Shown piece after piece: positions 25,945-33,677 of a DNA stretch of 64,000 nucleotides. Where the stretch lies: contig JADJMV010000013.1 of assembly GCA_016709445.1 (NCBI GenBank), positions 62,001 to 126,000 of the forward strand. Direction: 5' to 3'. The position numbers and the translations under genes are program-made. This stretch comes from Phycisphaerales bacterium (GTDB lineage Bacteria > Planctomycetota > Phycisphaerae > Phycisphaerales > UBA1924). How positions within the stretch are numbered: the first letter of the stretch is position 1; each line of letters begins with the position of its first letter. The notes beneath the pieces are model-generated. The model searched no databases. It saw only the letters and a list, made by a program, of their open reading frames with translations, and was not told the origin of the DNA.

Positions 25945-26892
25945 ATGGCACAGCAGAAGACCTTCATGGGAGATTTCAAGAGGTTCTTCGGCCGCGGGCT
26001 GGGCATCCTGCTCCCGTCGGTGCTGACCCTCTGGATCCTGTACCAGTTGTTGCTCTTCCTGAACAACAACGTGGGCGAGCCGATCAACCGCGGCGTCCGG
26101 ATCCTCTTCATCGAGGTCTATCCGAGGCTCGTCACCGAGGAGAAGCTGCCGACCTGGTTCCGCGTGACGCAGGATGAGGTGGACAGCGCGAGAGTCACCA
26201 AGGTCATCCCGCGGGTCTCCGAGCTGTCGGACGCCACCGTGCGGGACCTGCTCCGACGCGACAAGCTCCGCCAGCTCTGGCGTCAGCACTGGTATCTGCA
26301 GGCCACCGGGCTGATCCTGGCGATCGTCATCATCTACTTTGCCGGGCGGTTCCTGGGCGGCTACCTGGGCCGCCAGGTCTACGACCGGCTCGAGGCGCTG
26401 CTGGCGAGAGTGCCCGGTTTCAAGCAGGTCTACCCCCACGTCAAGCAGGTCGTCCAGATGATCCTGGGTGACAAGCCGATCGCGTTCAACAGAGTCGTGC
26501 TGGTGGAGTACCCGGGGAAGGACATCTGGACGATCGGGCTGGTGACCGGCCCATCGATGAGCTCGATCAGCAAGCAGGCCGGCGGGGACGTCGTCACGGT
26601 CTTCATCCCCACCACGCCGACCCCTTTCACCGGGTTTGCGATCAATGTGCGCCGCGACGCGGTGCTCGATCTGCCGATGTCGGTCGAGGAGGCGTTCCGC
26701 TTCTTCGTGACCGGCGGCGTGCTCGTGCCCGAGCACCTCGCCAACCGAGCAACCGAGCAGCCCGCCCGGGTCGCCGAGCCCCTCCAAAGCATGGTGCCCG
26801 GTGGCATCCCATCGACCCCCGAGGTCGCCAATTCCTCCGGCCCGGCGGCGGGGGATGCACCGGGTGGGGCCCCCGGCGAGGGCGGCGTATGA
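25945..26892 (+). CDS. DUF502 membrane protein
   Basis: A 315-residue membrane protein of the DUF502 family. Two hydrophobic segments are clear: ILLPSVLTLWILYQLLLFL at about 20-40, and TGLILAIVIIYFAGRFLGGYLG around 120-140. The family motif region FNRVVLVEYPGKDIWTIGLVT is present. The segment VFIPTTPTPFTGFAINVRR and a long Pro/Gly/Ala-rich tail complete it. The TTG at 25921 could start it, but ATG 25945 gives a normal N-terminus (MAQQKTFMGDFKRFF). Function is unknown; members often sit beside cell-envelope genes. It is followed by hpf, ptsN-like and HPr genes on the same strand, likely one transcription unit. Confidence 0.8.
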   Translation: MAQQKTFMGDFKRFFGRGLGILLPSVLTLWILYQLLLFLNNNVGEPINRGVRILFIEVYPRLVTEEKLPTWFRVTQDEVDSARVTKVIPRVSELSDATVRDLLRRDKLRQLWRQHWYLQATGLILAIVIIYFAGRFLGGYLGRQVYDRLEALLARVPGFKQVYPHVKQVVQMILGDKPIAFNRVVLVEYPGKDIWTIGLVTGPSMSSISKQAGGDVVTVFIPTTPTPFTGFAINVRRDAVLDLPMSVEEAFRFFVTGGVLVPEHLANRATEQPARVAEPLQSMVPGGIPSTPEVANSSGPAAGDAPGGAPGEGGV

Positions 26893-26956
26893 TGGCCCCT
26901 GTGGTCGGCGTGCCCGCGAGGGACGACGACGACGCGCACCGGATGAGGAGGAGCGC

Positions 26957-27265
26957 ATGCGGATCGATGTCGTCGGCCGGAATCTGGAGATCACCCCCGC
27001 CATCCGTGAGTACGCCGAGAGTCGGGTCGAGAAGCTCCCGAGGTACTTCGACGGCGTCTCGATGACGCTGGTGACGATCCACAAGGAAGACCACCAGAAG
27101 AGCGGACTATTCGGGGTTGAATTCGTGATCGACGTGGAGAAGCACGAGAGCTTCGTGGCCAAGGCGAGCGACGCGGACCTCTACGCCGCGATCGACCAGA
27201 CCCTCGCCAAAGCCCAGCGCCAGCTGCACGACTTCAAGGAGAAGCTCAAGCAGGGCAACCGCTGA
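26957..27265 (+). CDS. hpf: Ribosome hibernation-promoting factor (HPF/RaiA family)
   Basis: A short HPF/RaiA protein that binds the 30S A/P-site region and stalls ribosomes in stationary phase or starvation. The 102-residue product starts MRIDVVGRNLEITPAIREYAE, then RVEKLPRYFDGVSMTLVTIH, giving the alpha/beta dsRBD-like fold. It is the short form, with no long C-terminal dimerisation domain. The strong AGGAGGAGCGC before ATG 26957 sets the start; the frame is open upstream but overlaps the end of the DUF502 gene. It lies upstream of the EIIA and HPr genes, a common planctomycete and proteobacterial arrangement near rpoN/pts loci. Confidence 0.92.
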   Translation: MRIDVVGRNLEITPAIREYAESRVEKLPRYFDGVSMTLVTIHKEDHQKSGLFGVEFVIDVEKHESFVAKASDADLYAAIDQTLAKAQRQLHDFKEKLKQGNR

Positions 27266-27293
27266 CGCCTACGCACCGGAGTGACCACAGACC

Positions 27294-27767
27294 ATGAAGC
27301 TCAGCTCGCTTGTCGCAGATGGGGCGATCGTCGCGCAGCTTGTCAGCAAGCAACGCGACGACGTCATCAAGGAACTCGTGGACGCGCTCATCACCGCGGG
27401 CTCCGCACCGGCCGCCCTCCGCGATGACCTGGTCCGCTCCGTGCTCGATCGAGAACGCAAGGGCTCGACCGGGTTCGGCAAGGGTGTCGCCGTCCCGCAC
27501 GTGAAACACCCCTCGGTCGGCTCGATGGCCGCCGCGATCGGGCTCAGCGCCGGCGGCGTGGAATTCAACGCCCTCGACAAGCAGCCCGTCTACAGCGTCT
27601 TCCTGCTCCTCAGCCCGGAAGACCGCCCCGAGGACCACCTCCAGGCCATGGAGGTCATCTTCAAGAACCTGAGCAAGGACACGTTCCGCCGATTCCTCAG
27701 GCAGGCTTCCACCGTCGAAGAGGTCCGGACCCTGCTCGAAGAAGCCGACAACCAGCAGATCTCCTGA
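27294..27767 (+). CDS. PTS EIIA domain protein (PtsN/fructose-type)
   Basis: A stand-alone EIIA of the mannitol/fructose/Ntr class, 157 residues. The phosphorylatable histidine is His69 in GVAVPHVKHPSVG, and the conserved RKGSTGFGKG precedes it. The C-terminus has LLSPEDRPEDHLQAME, the usual EIIA dimer/active-site loop. No EIIB/C permease is nearby, so it is more likely a regulatory EIIA (PtsN-like) than a sugar-import component. It sits 28 bp after hpf and 86 bp before HPr. Confidence 0.88.
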   Translation: MKLSSLVADGAIVAQLVSKQRDDVIKELVDALITAGSAPAALRDDLVRSVLDRERKGSTGFGKGVAVPHVKHPSVGSMAAAIGLSAGGVEFNALDKQPVYSVFLLLSPEDRPEDHLQAMEVIFKNLSKDTFRRFLRQASTVEEVRTLLEEADNQQIS

Positions 27768-27853
27768 GACAGGCCCGCTGCCCACCGCCCGAGGCGTTCG
27801 AACGGGAGGCTCCGGCGGGCAAACACCGCCGACCCCCGCGGCCGGAGCGCAGC

Positions 27854-28126
27854 GTGCCCCAACGGACCGTCCAAGTCACGATCGTCAACCGCCTCGGCAT
27901 GCACGCGCGCCCGGCGATGGCCTTCGTCGACTGCGCCGCCGGATTTGCCAGCGCCGTGACGGTCCGAAAGGGCGAGACCTCCGTAGACGGCAAGTCCATC
28001 ATGCAGATGATGATGCTCGCCGCGACCAGGGGCACCGTGCTCGAGGTCTGCGTGGATGGCGACGACGCCGACGCCGCGTGCGAGGCCCTCGCCGCCCTCG
28101 TAGCCGCGGGGTTTGAGGAAGACTGA
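27854..28126 (+). CDS. ptsH: Phosphocarrier protein HPr
   Basis: A 90-residue HPr with the active-site His17 in NRLGMHARPA and the regulatory serine region VDGKSIMQMMMLAA around Ser48. The starting codon is GTG at 27854. It would carry phosphate from enzyme I to the EIIA encoded immediately upstream, but no enzyme I gene is in the window. The C-terminal end FEED is acidic. It converges on murA with only 11 bp between stop codons. Confidence 0.93.
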   Translation: MPQRTVQVTIVNRLGMHARPAMAFVDCAAGFASAVTVRKGETSVDGKSIMQMMMLAATRGTVLEVCVDGDDADAACEALAALVAAGFEED

Positions 28127-28137
28127 GCCGCCCCGTC

Positions 28138-29454
28138 CTACGCGCTCTCGGGCACCCGCTTGATCCGGGCCCCCAGGGGCGCCAGACGCTCCTCCAGCCG
28201 CTCGTAGCCCCGGTCGAGGTGGTAGACGCGATTGACCACCGTCGTGCCCTCGGCCGCCAGGCCCGCCAGCACGAGCCCCGCGCTGGCCCGCAGGTCGGAG
28301 GCCATCACCGGCGCGCCCGTCAGACGCTTGACCCCCGAAACCACGACGGTCGGCCCGGCGCGGAACAGGTGAGCCCCCATCCGACCCAGCTCGGCCACAT
28401 GCAGGAACCGCTCTGGGAAGATCCGCTCGGTGATGATGCTGTTGCCGTCGGCCAGGCAGAGCAGGGCCATGAACTGGGCCTGGAGGTCGGTCGGGAAACC
28501 CGGGTGCGGCTGGGTCGTGATCTCGATCGGCTTGAGCACGCGATCCGCCGTCACGCGGCACGTGGCGTGGAACGGGTCGGAGCCGTCCATGGTCTCCAAG
28601 TGGACGCCGGCGTGCTCAAGCCGGTCGACCACCGCGAGGAGGGCGTCGACCGGGCAGTTCTCGATCGTCAGCGACCCGTTGGTGATCGCGGCGGCACACA
28701 TGAAGGTGCCGGCCTCGATGCGGTCGGGGATCACGGCGTGGTCGGCGCCGCCCAGGCGATCGACACCCCGGATCGTGATGCGGGGAGAGCCGGCCCCGGT
28801 GATCTTCGCCCCCATCCGGTTCAGGAAGTTGGCCAGGTCCACGACTTCCGGCTCGCACGCGGCCGATTCGATGATGGTCGTGCCTTCGGCGAGGGTGGCG
28901 GCCGACATCACGTTGGCGGTGCCGAGCACGGTGGACCCGAAGGGGCCGCCGAGGAAGATCGTGTCGCCCCGGAGGCGTCCGCCCGCGGGGGCGGAGGCGA
29001 CGATGTCGCCGCCCTCGAGGGTGATCTGTGCCCCGAGAGCTCGGAGACCCCGGAGGTGGAGATCAACGGGCCGGTCGCCGATGGCGCAGCCGCCGGGCAT
29101 GGAGACGCGGGCCCGCCCACGTCGGGCGAGCATGGGCCCCAGGGCGCAGATGCTCGCCCGCATGGTCCGCACGATGTCGTACCGGGCGTGGATCCGGGAC
29201 TCATCCTCGGATCGGAGGACCACCGTCCCGCCGACGGAGCCGTTCGGTCCCGGTTCGTTCTGGCGCTCGCAGCCCAGCTCGGCGAGGAGCTTGAGCATGT
29301 TGCGGATGTCGGCCAGATCGGGGACATCGCGGAGGGTGACGGGCTGGTCGGAAAGGAGTGCCGCGGCCATGAGCGGCAGGGCGGCGTTCTTGGAACCGTG
29401 GACGCGGATCGATCCCTCGAGCCGCTTTCCACCCTCGATGACAAAGCTATCCAT
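28138..29454 (-). CDS. murA: UDP-N-acetylglucosamine 1-carboxyvinyltransferase MurA
   Basis: MurA transfers enolpyruvate from PEP to UDP-GlcNAc, the first committed step of peptidoglycan synthesis in the cytoplasm. Its 438 residues match the family. Lys22 (HGSKNAALP) and the fosfomycin-binding Cys123 in MPGGCAIGDRPVDLH are both present. So are FPTDLQAQFMALLCLADG and IFPERFLHVAELGRMGA. Having the Cys rather than Asp predicts fosfomycin sensitivity in principle. It supports the presence of peptidoglycan in this planctomycete. It is divergent from the fibro-slime gene. Confidence 0.96.
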   Translation of the reverse strand: MDSFVIEGGKRLEGSIRVHGSKNAALPLMAAALLSDQPVTLRDVPDLADIRNMLKLLAELGCERQNEPGPNGSVGGTVVLRSEDESRIHARYDIVRTMRASICALGPMLARRGRARVSMPGGCAIGDRPVDLHLRGLRALGAQITLEGGDIVASAPAGGRLRGDTIFLGGPFGSTVLGTANVMSAATLAEGTTIIESAACEPEVVDLANFLNRMGAKITGAGSPRITIRGVDRLGGADHAVIPDRIEAGTFMCAAAITNGSLTIENCPVDALLAVVDRLEHAGVHLETMDGSDPFHATCRVTADRVLKPIEITTQPHPGFPTDLQAQFMALLCLADGNSIITERIFPERFLHVAELGRMGAHLFRAGPTVVVSGVKRLTGAPVMASDLRASAGLVLAGLAAEGTTVVNRVYHLDRGYERLEERLAPLGARIKRVPESA

Positions 29455-29693
29455 GGCCGGCTCCCTCCGGGGCTGTGCGGGCGTGTTCTCGGTCGGATGC
29501 TATATCGGACGGGGGGCTGGCGCGGGTGGAATCGCGGTTGGCGGCGATGCAGGCAGTGACAGACGTTCCAGGCGTTGCAGTCGGACGGGTGGCACCAGAG
29601 TCGCGCGCGTCACGGCTGGCGGGGACGTGGGGTGAATTGGACATTGTCCTACGAGCAACGCCGCCGGGCGAACGACCGGCTTGGAGGACTGTC

Positions 29694-30611
29694 ATGAGCA
29701 CTACGATGCAGCGGATTCGAGCGACCGGCCTTCTGGCGGCGGTGGGACTAGCCTTTGTGTGTCCCGGGGCTCTGGCCCAGGGCGACGGCCAGCCTTCGAC
29801 GCTGGTGCTGAAGGGCACCATCCGGGACTTCAAGTCCCGTGGGGAAACCGGCGGCCACACGGATTTCGAGTGGCAGCCCAAGAACGCTCTGAACAAGGGC
29901 TCTTACGGCCAGTACCTGCAGATCGTCAACGACGAGCTGGACGCGGACGGGAAGCCGAGCTTCCGGTCGAAGGGCTACCGCCTCACGGCCCAGTGGACGG
30001 ACTCTCAGGGCAACAACATCATCTCGCCGAAGGGCTACATCACGGCCAAGGATGGCGACCATGCCGGCTCGATGGAGGGCCAGGGCTACGCGGTCGAGAA
30101 CGCGGACAAGTTCGCGCAGTGGTACCGCGACGTGCCGGGTGTCAACGTGAGCAAGACGTGCTCGATCACGCTGAAGCGAGATCCCAATTCCGGCAAGTAC
30201 GTGTTTGACGACAAGGACGACGAGCTGTTCAAGAGCCGCGGCGGTTTCTTCCCGATCAACGACGAGCTCTACGGCAACTACAGCACGACGGGGAAGAACT
30301 TCCACTTCACCTACGAGCTGTCGACGGAATTCACCTACAAGGCGAACTCGGGCCAGATCTTCAGGTTCATCGGCGACGACGACGTGTGGGTGTACGTGGA
30401 CGGCAAGCTCGTGATCGACCTTGGCGGCGTGCACGGAGCGACGGCCCAGACCATCAACATGGATCGCCTGAGCTGGCTGCAGGACAACAAGGCCTACTCG
30501 CTGAAGTTCTTCTTCGCCGAGCGGCACACGACCGAGTCGAACTTCCGGATTGAGACCACACTCCAGTTGCGGGATGTGAATGTCCCGACGGTCTCGGCCC
30601 TGTACGACTGA
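29694..30611 (+). CDS. Secreted fibro-slime (PA14-like) domain protein
   Basis: A 305-residue secreted protein with a signal peptide (TGLLAAVGLAFVCPGALAQ, cleavage near AQG). The mature part matches the fibro-slime pattern: TLVLKGTIRDFKSRG, HTDFEW, a central FTYELSTEFTYKANSGQIF, then the diagnostic FRFIGDDDVWVYVDGKLVID and LGGVHGATAQTINMDRL, and FFFAERHTTESNFRIETT. Such domains resemble PA14 carbohydrate-binding modules and occur in slime-mould, fibrolytic and planctomycete surface proteins. GGAGG five bases ahead of ATG 29694 supports the start. It lacks the VPLP/RRRR sorting tail of the 35-38 kb proteins. Confidence 0.85.
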   Translation: MSTTMQRIRATGLLAAVGLAFVCPGALAQGDGQPSTLVLKGTIRDFKSRGETGGHTDFEWQPKNALNKGSYGQYLQIVNDELDADGKPSFRSKGYRLTAQWTDSQGNNIISPKGYITAKDGDHAGSMEGQGYAVENADKFAQWYRDVPGVNVSKTCSITLKRDPNSGKYVFDDKDDELFKSRGGFFPINDELYGNYSTTGKNFHFTYELSTEFTYKANSGQIFRFIGDDDVWVYVDGKLVIDLGGVHGATAQTINMDRLSWLQDNKAYSLKFFFAERHTTESNFRIETTLQLRDVNVPTVSALYD

Positions 30612-30643
30612 TCCGACCCGCGTCCAGCCTCGACCCCACCCCA

Positions 30644-30676
30644 CGCCCGTCCGCACCTGTGCGGCGGGCGATTTTC
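30644..30676. terminator. Intrinsic terminator between convergent genes
   Basis: Arms CGCCCG-t-CCGCA and TGCGG-c-GGGCG with a four-base loop are followed on the + strand by ATTTTCG. The hairpin lies 33 bp past the fibro-slime stop and just before the stop of the minus-strand lipoprotein gene. It probably terminates the fibro-slime transcript. Confidence 0.7.
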
Positions 30677-30686
30677 GTTGGGCGTG

Positions 30687-31067
30687 TCACCAGGAGTGTC
30701 GTTCGTACGACCCGCGGTGTTCGGACCGGTAGTAGAGGTAATGGTCCGGGGAGCGGGGCACCCAGATGACCCGGGGGCGCGAGAGGGTCGGGCGCTCGCG
30801 CTCGGGCCAGGCCGTGGTGGCCAGGAGGGGGCGTTCCGTGTGGGCGGAGAGGCTCTCGTTGCGGCGCCCGTCGATCCATGACGGGTGGCCCCGGAGCGAG
30901 GACGCCTCGACCACAACGGGGCCGGGGAGCACGGCCTGCCAGGAGGCGCGTCGAGGTGGGCCGACCCTGCAGACGGTCTGGGTTTCGGCGCAGGCGCCGA
31001 GCATCGCGGCGGCGGTGAGCGCGGCGAGGAGCATGAGGGGCCTGGTTGACCTACGGCGATCGAGCAT
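30687..31067 (-). CDS. Small predicted lipoprotein of unknown function
   Basis: Starts MLDRRRSTRPLMLLAALTAA and continues AMLGACAE, a basic n-region, hydrophobic core and lipobox (L-G-A-C), so a lipid-anchored protein is predicted. The mature ~100 residues are Arg/Ser/His/Tyr-rich (PDHYLYYRSEHRGSYERHSW at the end) with no recognised domain. The frame is open further upstream, but only the ATG at 31067 gives a signal peptide, preceded by CTGGGAG. It is divergent from rfbA and convergent with the fibro-slime gene. The 210-bp space to rfbA contains the only stretch here of moderate AT content and probably holds both promoters. Confidence 0.65.
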   Translation of the reverse strand: MLDRRRSTRPLMLLAALTAAAMLGACAETQTVCRVGPPRRASWQAVLPGPVVVEASSLRGHPSWIDGRRNESLSAHTERPLLATTAWPERERPTLSRPRVIWVPRSPDHYLYYRSEHRGSYERHSW

Positions 31068-31277
31068 CCGACTCCCAGGGTACAAAGACGGGACCACATT
31101 GTTATCCCCTGTACCAGGTGAAATGCGCAAGATTCGCCTGTTGTTCCATGACAACGTGTGGTGACCGTGCGACATGCGGCGGTGTCGAATGTCCCGATTC
31201 GTCGTGGCGAGGGGGCGAACCCCCGCCGATAAGATCCCGTAGCGACATCGCCGCGTGGCGGCTGGGAGGGCTTGTCG

Positions 31278-32054
31278 ATGAAGGGCGTGATTCTGGCGGG
31301 CGGGCTTGGCACACGGCTCCGGCCGCTGACCCTGGTTACGAACAAACACCTGTTGCCGGTGTACGACAAGCCGATGATCTACTACCCGATCGAGTGCCTG
31401 CTCAACGCGGGGATCGACGACATCCTGATCGTCACCGGGGGCGAGCACGCCGGGGACTTCCTGAAGCTTCTGAAGAACGGGAAGCAGTTGGGTGTCCGGC
31501 ACCTCGAGTACGCGTACCAGGAGGGCGAGGGCGGGATCGCCGATGCGCTGAAGCTCGCGGAGGACTTCGCCGACGGCGAGAAGATCTGCGTGATTCTGGG
31601 TGACAACATCATCGAGCTGAACATCCGTCGCGCCGCGGCGGACTTCTACACGCAGCGGTCCGGCGCCAAGCTCCTGCTCAAGGAGGTGCCCGATCCGGAG
31701 CGGTTCGGGGTGGTGCGTTTCGAGGGCGAGGGCGATGCGCGACGGGTGGCGGAGATCATCGAGAAGCCCAAGAGCCCTCCCTCGAATTGTGCGGTGATCG
31801 GGGTGTATTTCTACGACGCGGACGTGTTCGGCGTGTGCAAGGACCTCAAGCCGAGCGGACGCGGCGAGCTCGAGATCACGGATGTGAACAACTACTACCT
31901 GCAGCGTGGCGATCTCACGCACGAGATCCTCGATGGGTGGTGGACGGACGCGGGGACATTTGAGAGCCTCTACCGGGCTGCGGACTTCGTGGCGCGTGGC
32001 GGCGCCAACCACAGCGATCAGCCGGCGCGCAAGGAGGCGGCGGGAGCGCGCTGA
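31278..32054 (+). CDS. rfbA: Glucose-1-phosphate thymidylyltransferase RfbA
   Basis: RfbA makes dTDP-glucose from glucose-1-phosphate and dTTP, the first step of dTDP-L-rhamnose synthesis. The 258-residue product has the nucleotide loop ILAGGLGTRLRPLT, the KPMIYYPIECLLNAGI stretch and the metal site GDNIIE. FGVVRFEGEGDARRVAEI and GWWTDAGTFESLYRAA follow later. It lacks the extra ~35 residues of the longest RmlA type and so fits the shorter class. GGAGGG ends seven bases before ATG 31278; the TTG at 31272 is also in frame. It starts the rfbACDB group. Confidence 0.93.
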   Translation: MKGVILAGGLGTRLRPLTLVTNKHLLPVYDKPMIYYPIECLLNAGIDDILIVTGGEHAGDFLKLLKNGKQLGVRHLEYAYQEGEGGIADALKLAEDFADGEKICVILGDNIIELNIRRAAADFYTQRSGAKLLLKEVPDPERFGVVRFEGEGDARRVAEIIEKPKSPPSNCAVIGVYFYDADVFGVCKDLKPSGRGELEITDVNNYYLQRGDLTHEILDGWWTDAGTFESLYRAADFVARGGANHSDQPARKEAAGAR

Positions 32055-32141
32055 GCCGCGGGCTCAGCCGGGGGATTGGATCGGGTTCGGCCGGCGGGCC
32101 ATGCCGCCGGTCCTAGGGCCTGTGCTCGCGGAGGCCGACAA

Positions 32142-32636
32142 TTGCTCACCAAATCGGTACAGCGTTTCGATGGTTCTCTGGTCGATGCGTTCGCGAGGGC
32201 GGGGGAGGTGGTTGAACCACTCTTCGTGCCGTCGCAGTTCTTCACCGACGATCGTGGCTGGTCGCTCATGAACCAGATGCAGGGTGTGCTCGGGGCGCAG
32301 GGCCAGGTGAATTTCTCGGTGCAGTATCCCGGCGTGATCAAGGCCTGGCATCGGCACGCCAAGCAGACGGACTTCTGGATGTGCCTGCAGGGGCATCTCA
32401 AGGTCGGTGTGCACCGCGAGTCGGACGGATCGAGTTGGTCGCTGGTCATCGGCGAGAAGCGACCGGGGACCGTGGTGATCCCGCCGCCGCTGTGGCATGG
32501 CGCCGCGACGGTGGGTCCGGCGCAGGCCGGGCTGCTCTACTACGTGACGCACGCGTACGACCCCAAGGCCCCGGATGAGGAGCGGCGGGGGCATGACACG
32601 GTGGCGGGCTTCTCGTGGGAGGTGGAGCACAAGTAG
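32142..32636 (+). CDS. rfbC: dTDP-4-dehydrorhamnose 3,5-epimerase-like cupin (RfbC family)
   Basis: Epimerises dTDP-4-keto-6-deoxyglucose in the rhamnose pathway, using a cupin fold. The 164-residue product shows RmlC-like features: FVPSQFFTDDRGWSLMNQMQ, VNFSVQYPGVIKAWHRH and DFWMCLQGHLKVGVHRE, then IPPPLWHGAATVG and YYVTHAYDPKAPDEERR. WHRH replaces the usual G-L-H, so it belongs to a divergent branch and could act on a related sugar. The start is TTG 32142 with CGGAGG seven bases ahead. It lies between rfbA and rfbD, and context makes the rhamnose assignment likely. Confidence 0.75.
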   Translation: MLTKSVQRFDGSLVDAFARAGEVVEPLFVPSQFFTDDRGWSLMNQMQGVLGAQGQVNFSVQYPGVIKAWHRHAKQTDFWMCLQGHLKVGVHRESDGSSWSLVIGEKRPGTVVIPPPLWHGAATVGPAQAGLLYYVTHAYDPKAPDEERRGHDTVAGFSWEVEHK

Positions 32637-32644
32637 GGGACGGG

Positions 32645-32701
32645 GACGGAGAGACGGAGAGACGGAGAGACGGAGAGACGGAGAGACGGAAGAGACGGAG
32701 T
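32645..32701. repeat. Octamer microsatellite (AGACGGAG type)
   Basis: About six copies of AGACGGAG in tandem, purine-rich on the + strand, in the rfbC-rfbD gap. It is the reverse-complement style of the tract at 21064. Confidence 0.9.
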
Positions 32702-32752
32702 GGCGTGGTGGTGTGATTTGGGGGGGCGACTGGTCTGGGGTTGGAGGCGGCG

Positions 32753-33613
32753 GTGGCGATCGGACGGGTGCTCATCCTCGGTGCGAACGGCATGGTTGGG
32801 CGCGCGTGGTGCGGGCTGCTGGCTGCGCATGGCGTCGGGTTCGACTTTGGGGGCCGGGAGCTGCTGGATCTTGAGGATCTGGACGCGGTGTCTCGGCTGG
32901 ACGTCTCGTCGTATTCGCACGTGGTGAACTGCGGGGCCTGGACGGCGGTGGACGAGGCCGAGGCGCAGGAGGCGCGGGCGCACCGGGTGAATGCAGAGGC
33001 GGTCGGGGTGCTTGCGAAGCGGTGCGGGGCGGCGGGGGCGCGGCTTGTGACCTACTCGACCGACTACGTGTTCCGTGGGGAGGCGACGGCGCCGTATCCG
33101 GTGGATGGCGAGCACGATCCGGTGAACGCGTACGGGCGGAGCAAGGCCGCGGGCGAGGCGCTGCTCGGGGAGACCGGCGGCGGTTGGCTTTGCATCCGGA
33201 CGAGCTGGGTCTATGCGCCGTGGGGCAAGAACTTCGTGCGGACCATCGCGGGCGCGGCGAAGAGCCGTCCGGAACTTCGGGTGGTGCATGACCAGCGGGG
33301 GCGGCCGACATCGGCCGAGGGGCTGGCGAGGACGAGCCTGGGGCTCATGCTGCGTGGGGCCGCGGGCATGTGGCACGCGAGCGACGGCGGGGAGTGCACA
33401 TGGTTCGAGTTCGCGTCGGAGATTGTGCGGCTCACGGGCGCGGCGTGTCGGGTTGCCCCCTGCACCTCGGCGGAATTCCCGCGGCCGGCGGCCCGCCCTT
33501 CGTACAGCGTGCTCGATCTGGGCGCGACGGAGCGGGCGGTGGGGGAGATGACGCCCTGGGCTGCGGCGCTGGGGGATGTGGTGCGGCGCCTGGGGGCGGC
33601 GGAGCGCGGATAG
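32753..33613 (+). CDS. rfbD: dTDP-4-dehydrorhamnose reductase RfbD
   Basis: Reduces dTDP-4-keto-L-rhamnose to dTDP-L-rhamnose with NADPH. The 286-residue extended SDR has the nucleotide motif ILGANGMVGRAW, the VVNCGAWTAVDEAE loop and the catalytic YSTDYVF/YGRSKAAGE pair (Tyr and Lys). TSWVYAPWGKNFVRT is also present. The frame opens at TTG 32741; GTG 32753 was chosen because GGAGG is spaced five bases before it and the following AIGRVLILGANG is the expected N-terminus. The last 30 residues match family ends. Confidence 0.92.
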   Translation: MAIGRVLILGANGMVGRAWCGLLAAHGVGFDFGGRELLDLEDLDAVSRLDVSSYSHVVNCGAWTAVDEAEAQEARAHRVNAEAVGVLAKRCGAAGARLVTYSTDYVFRGEATAPYPVDGEHDPVNAYGRSKAAGEALLGETGGGWLCIRTSWVYAPWGKNFVRTIAGAAKSRPELRVVHDQRGRPTSAEGLARTSLGLMLRGAAGMWHASDGGECTWFEFASEIVRLTGAACRVAPCTSAEFPRPAARPSYSVLDLGATERAVGEMTPWAAALGDVVRRLGAAERG

Positions 33614-33677
33614 CGTGCGGCACGGCCTCGGGAGGGCTGGGGGCATCGCGGGGTGCGTTCTCGAAGGGAGCACAGGG

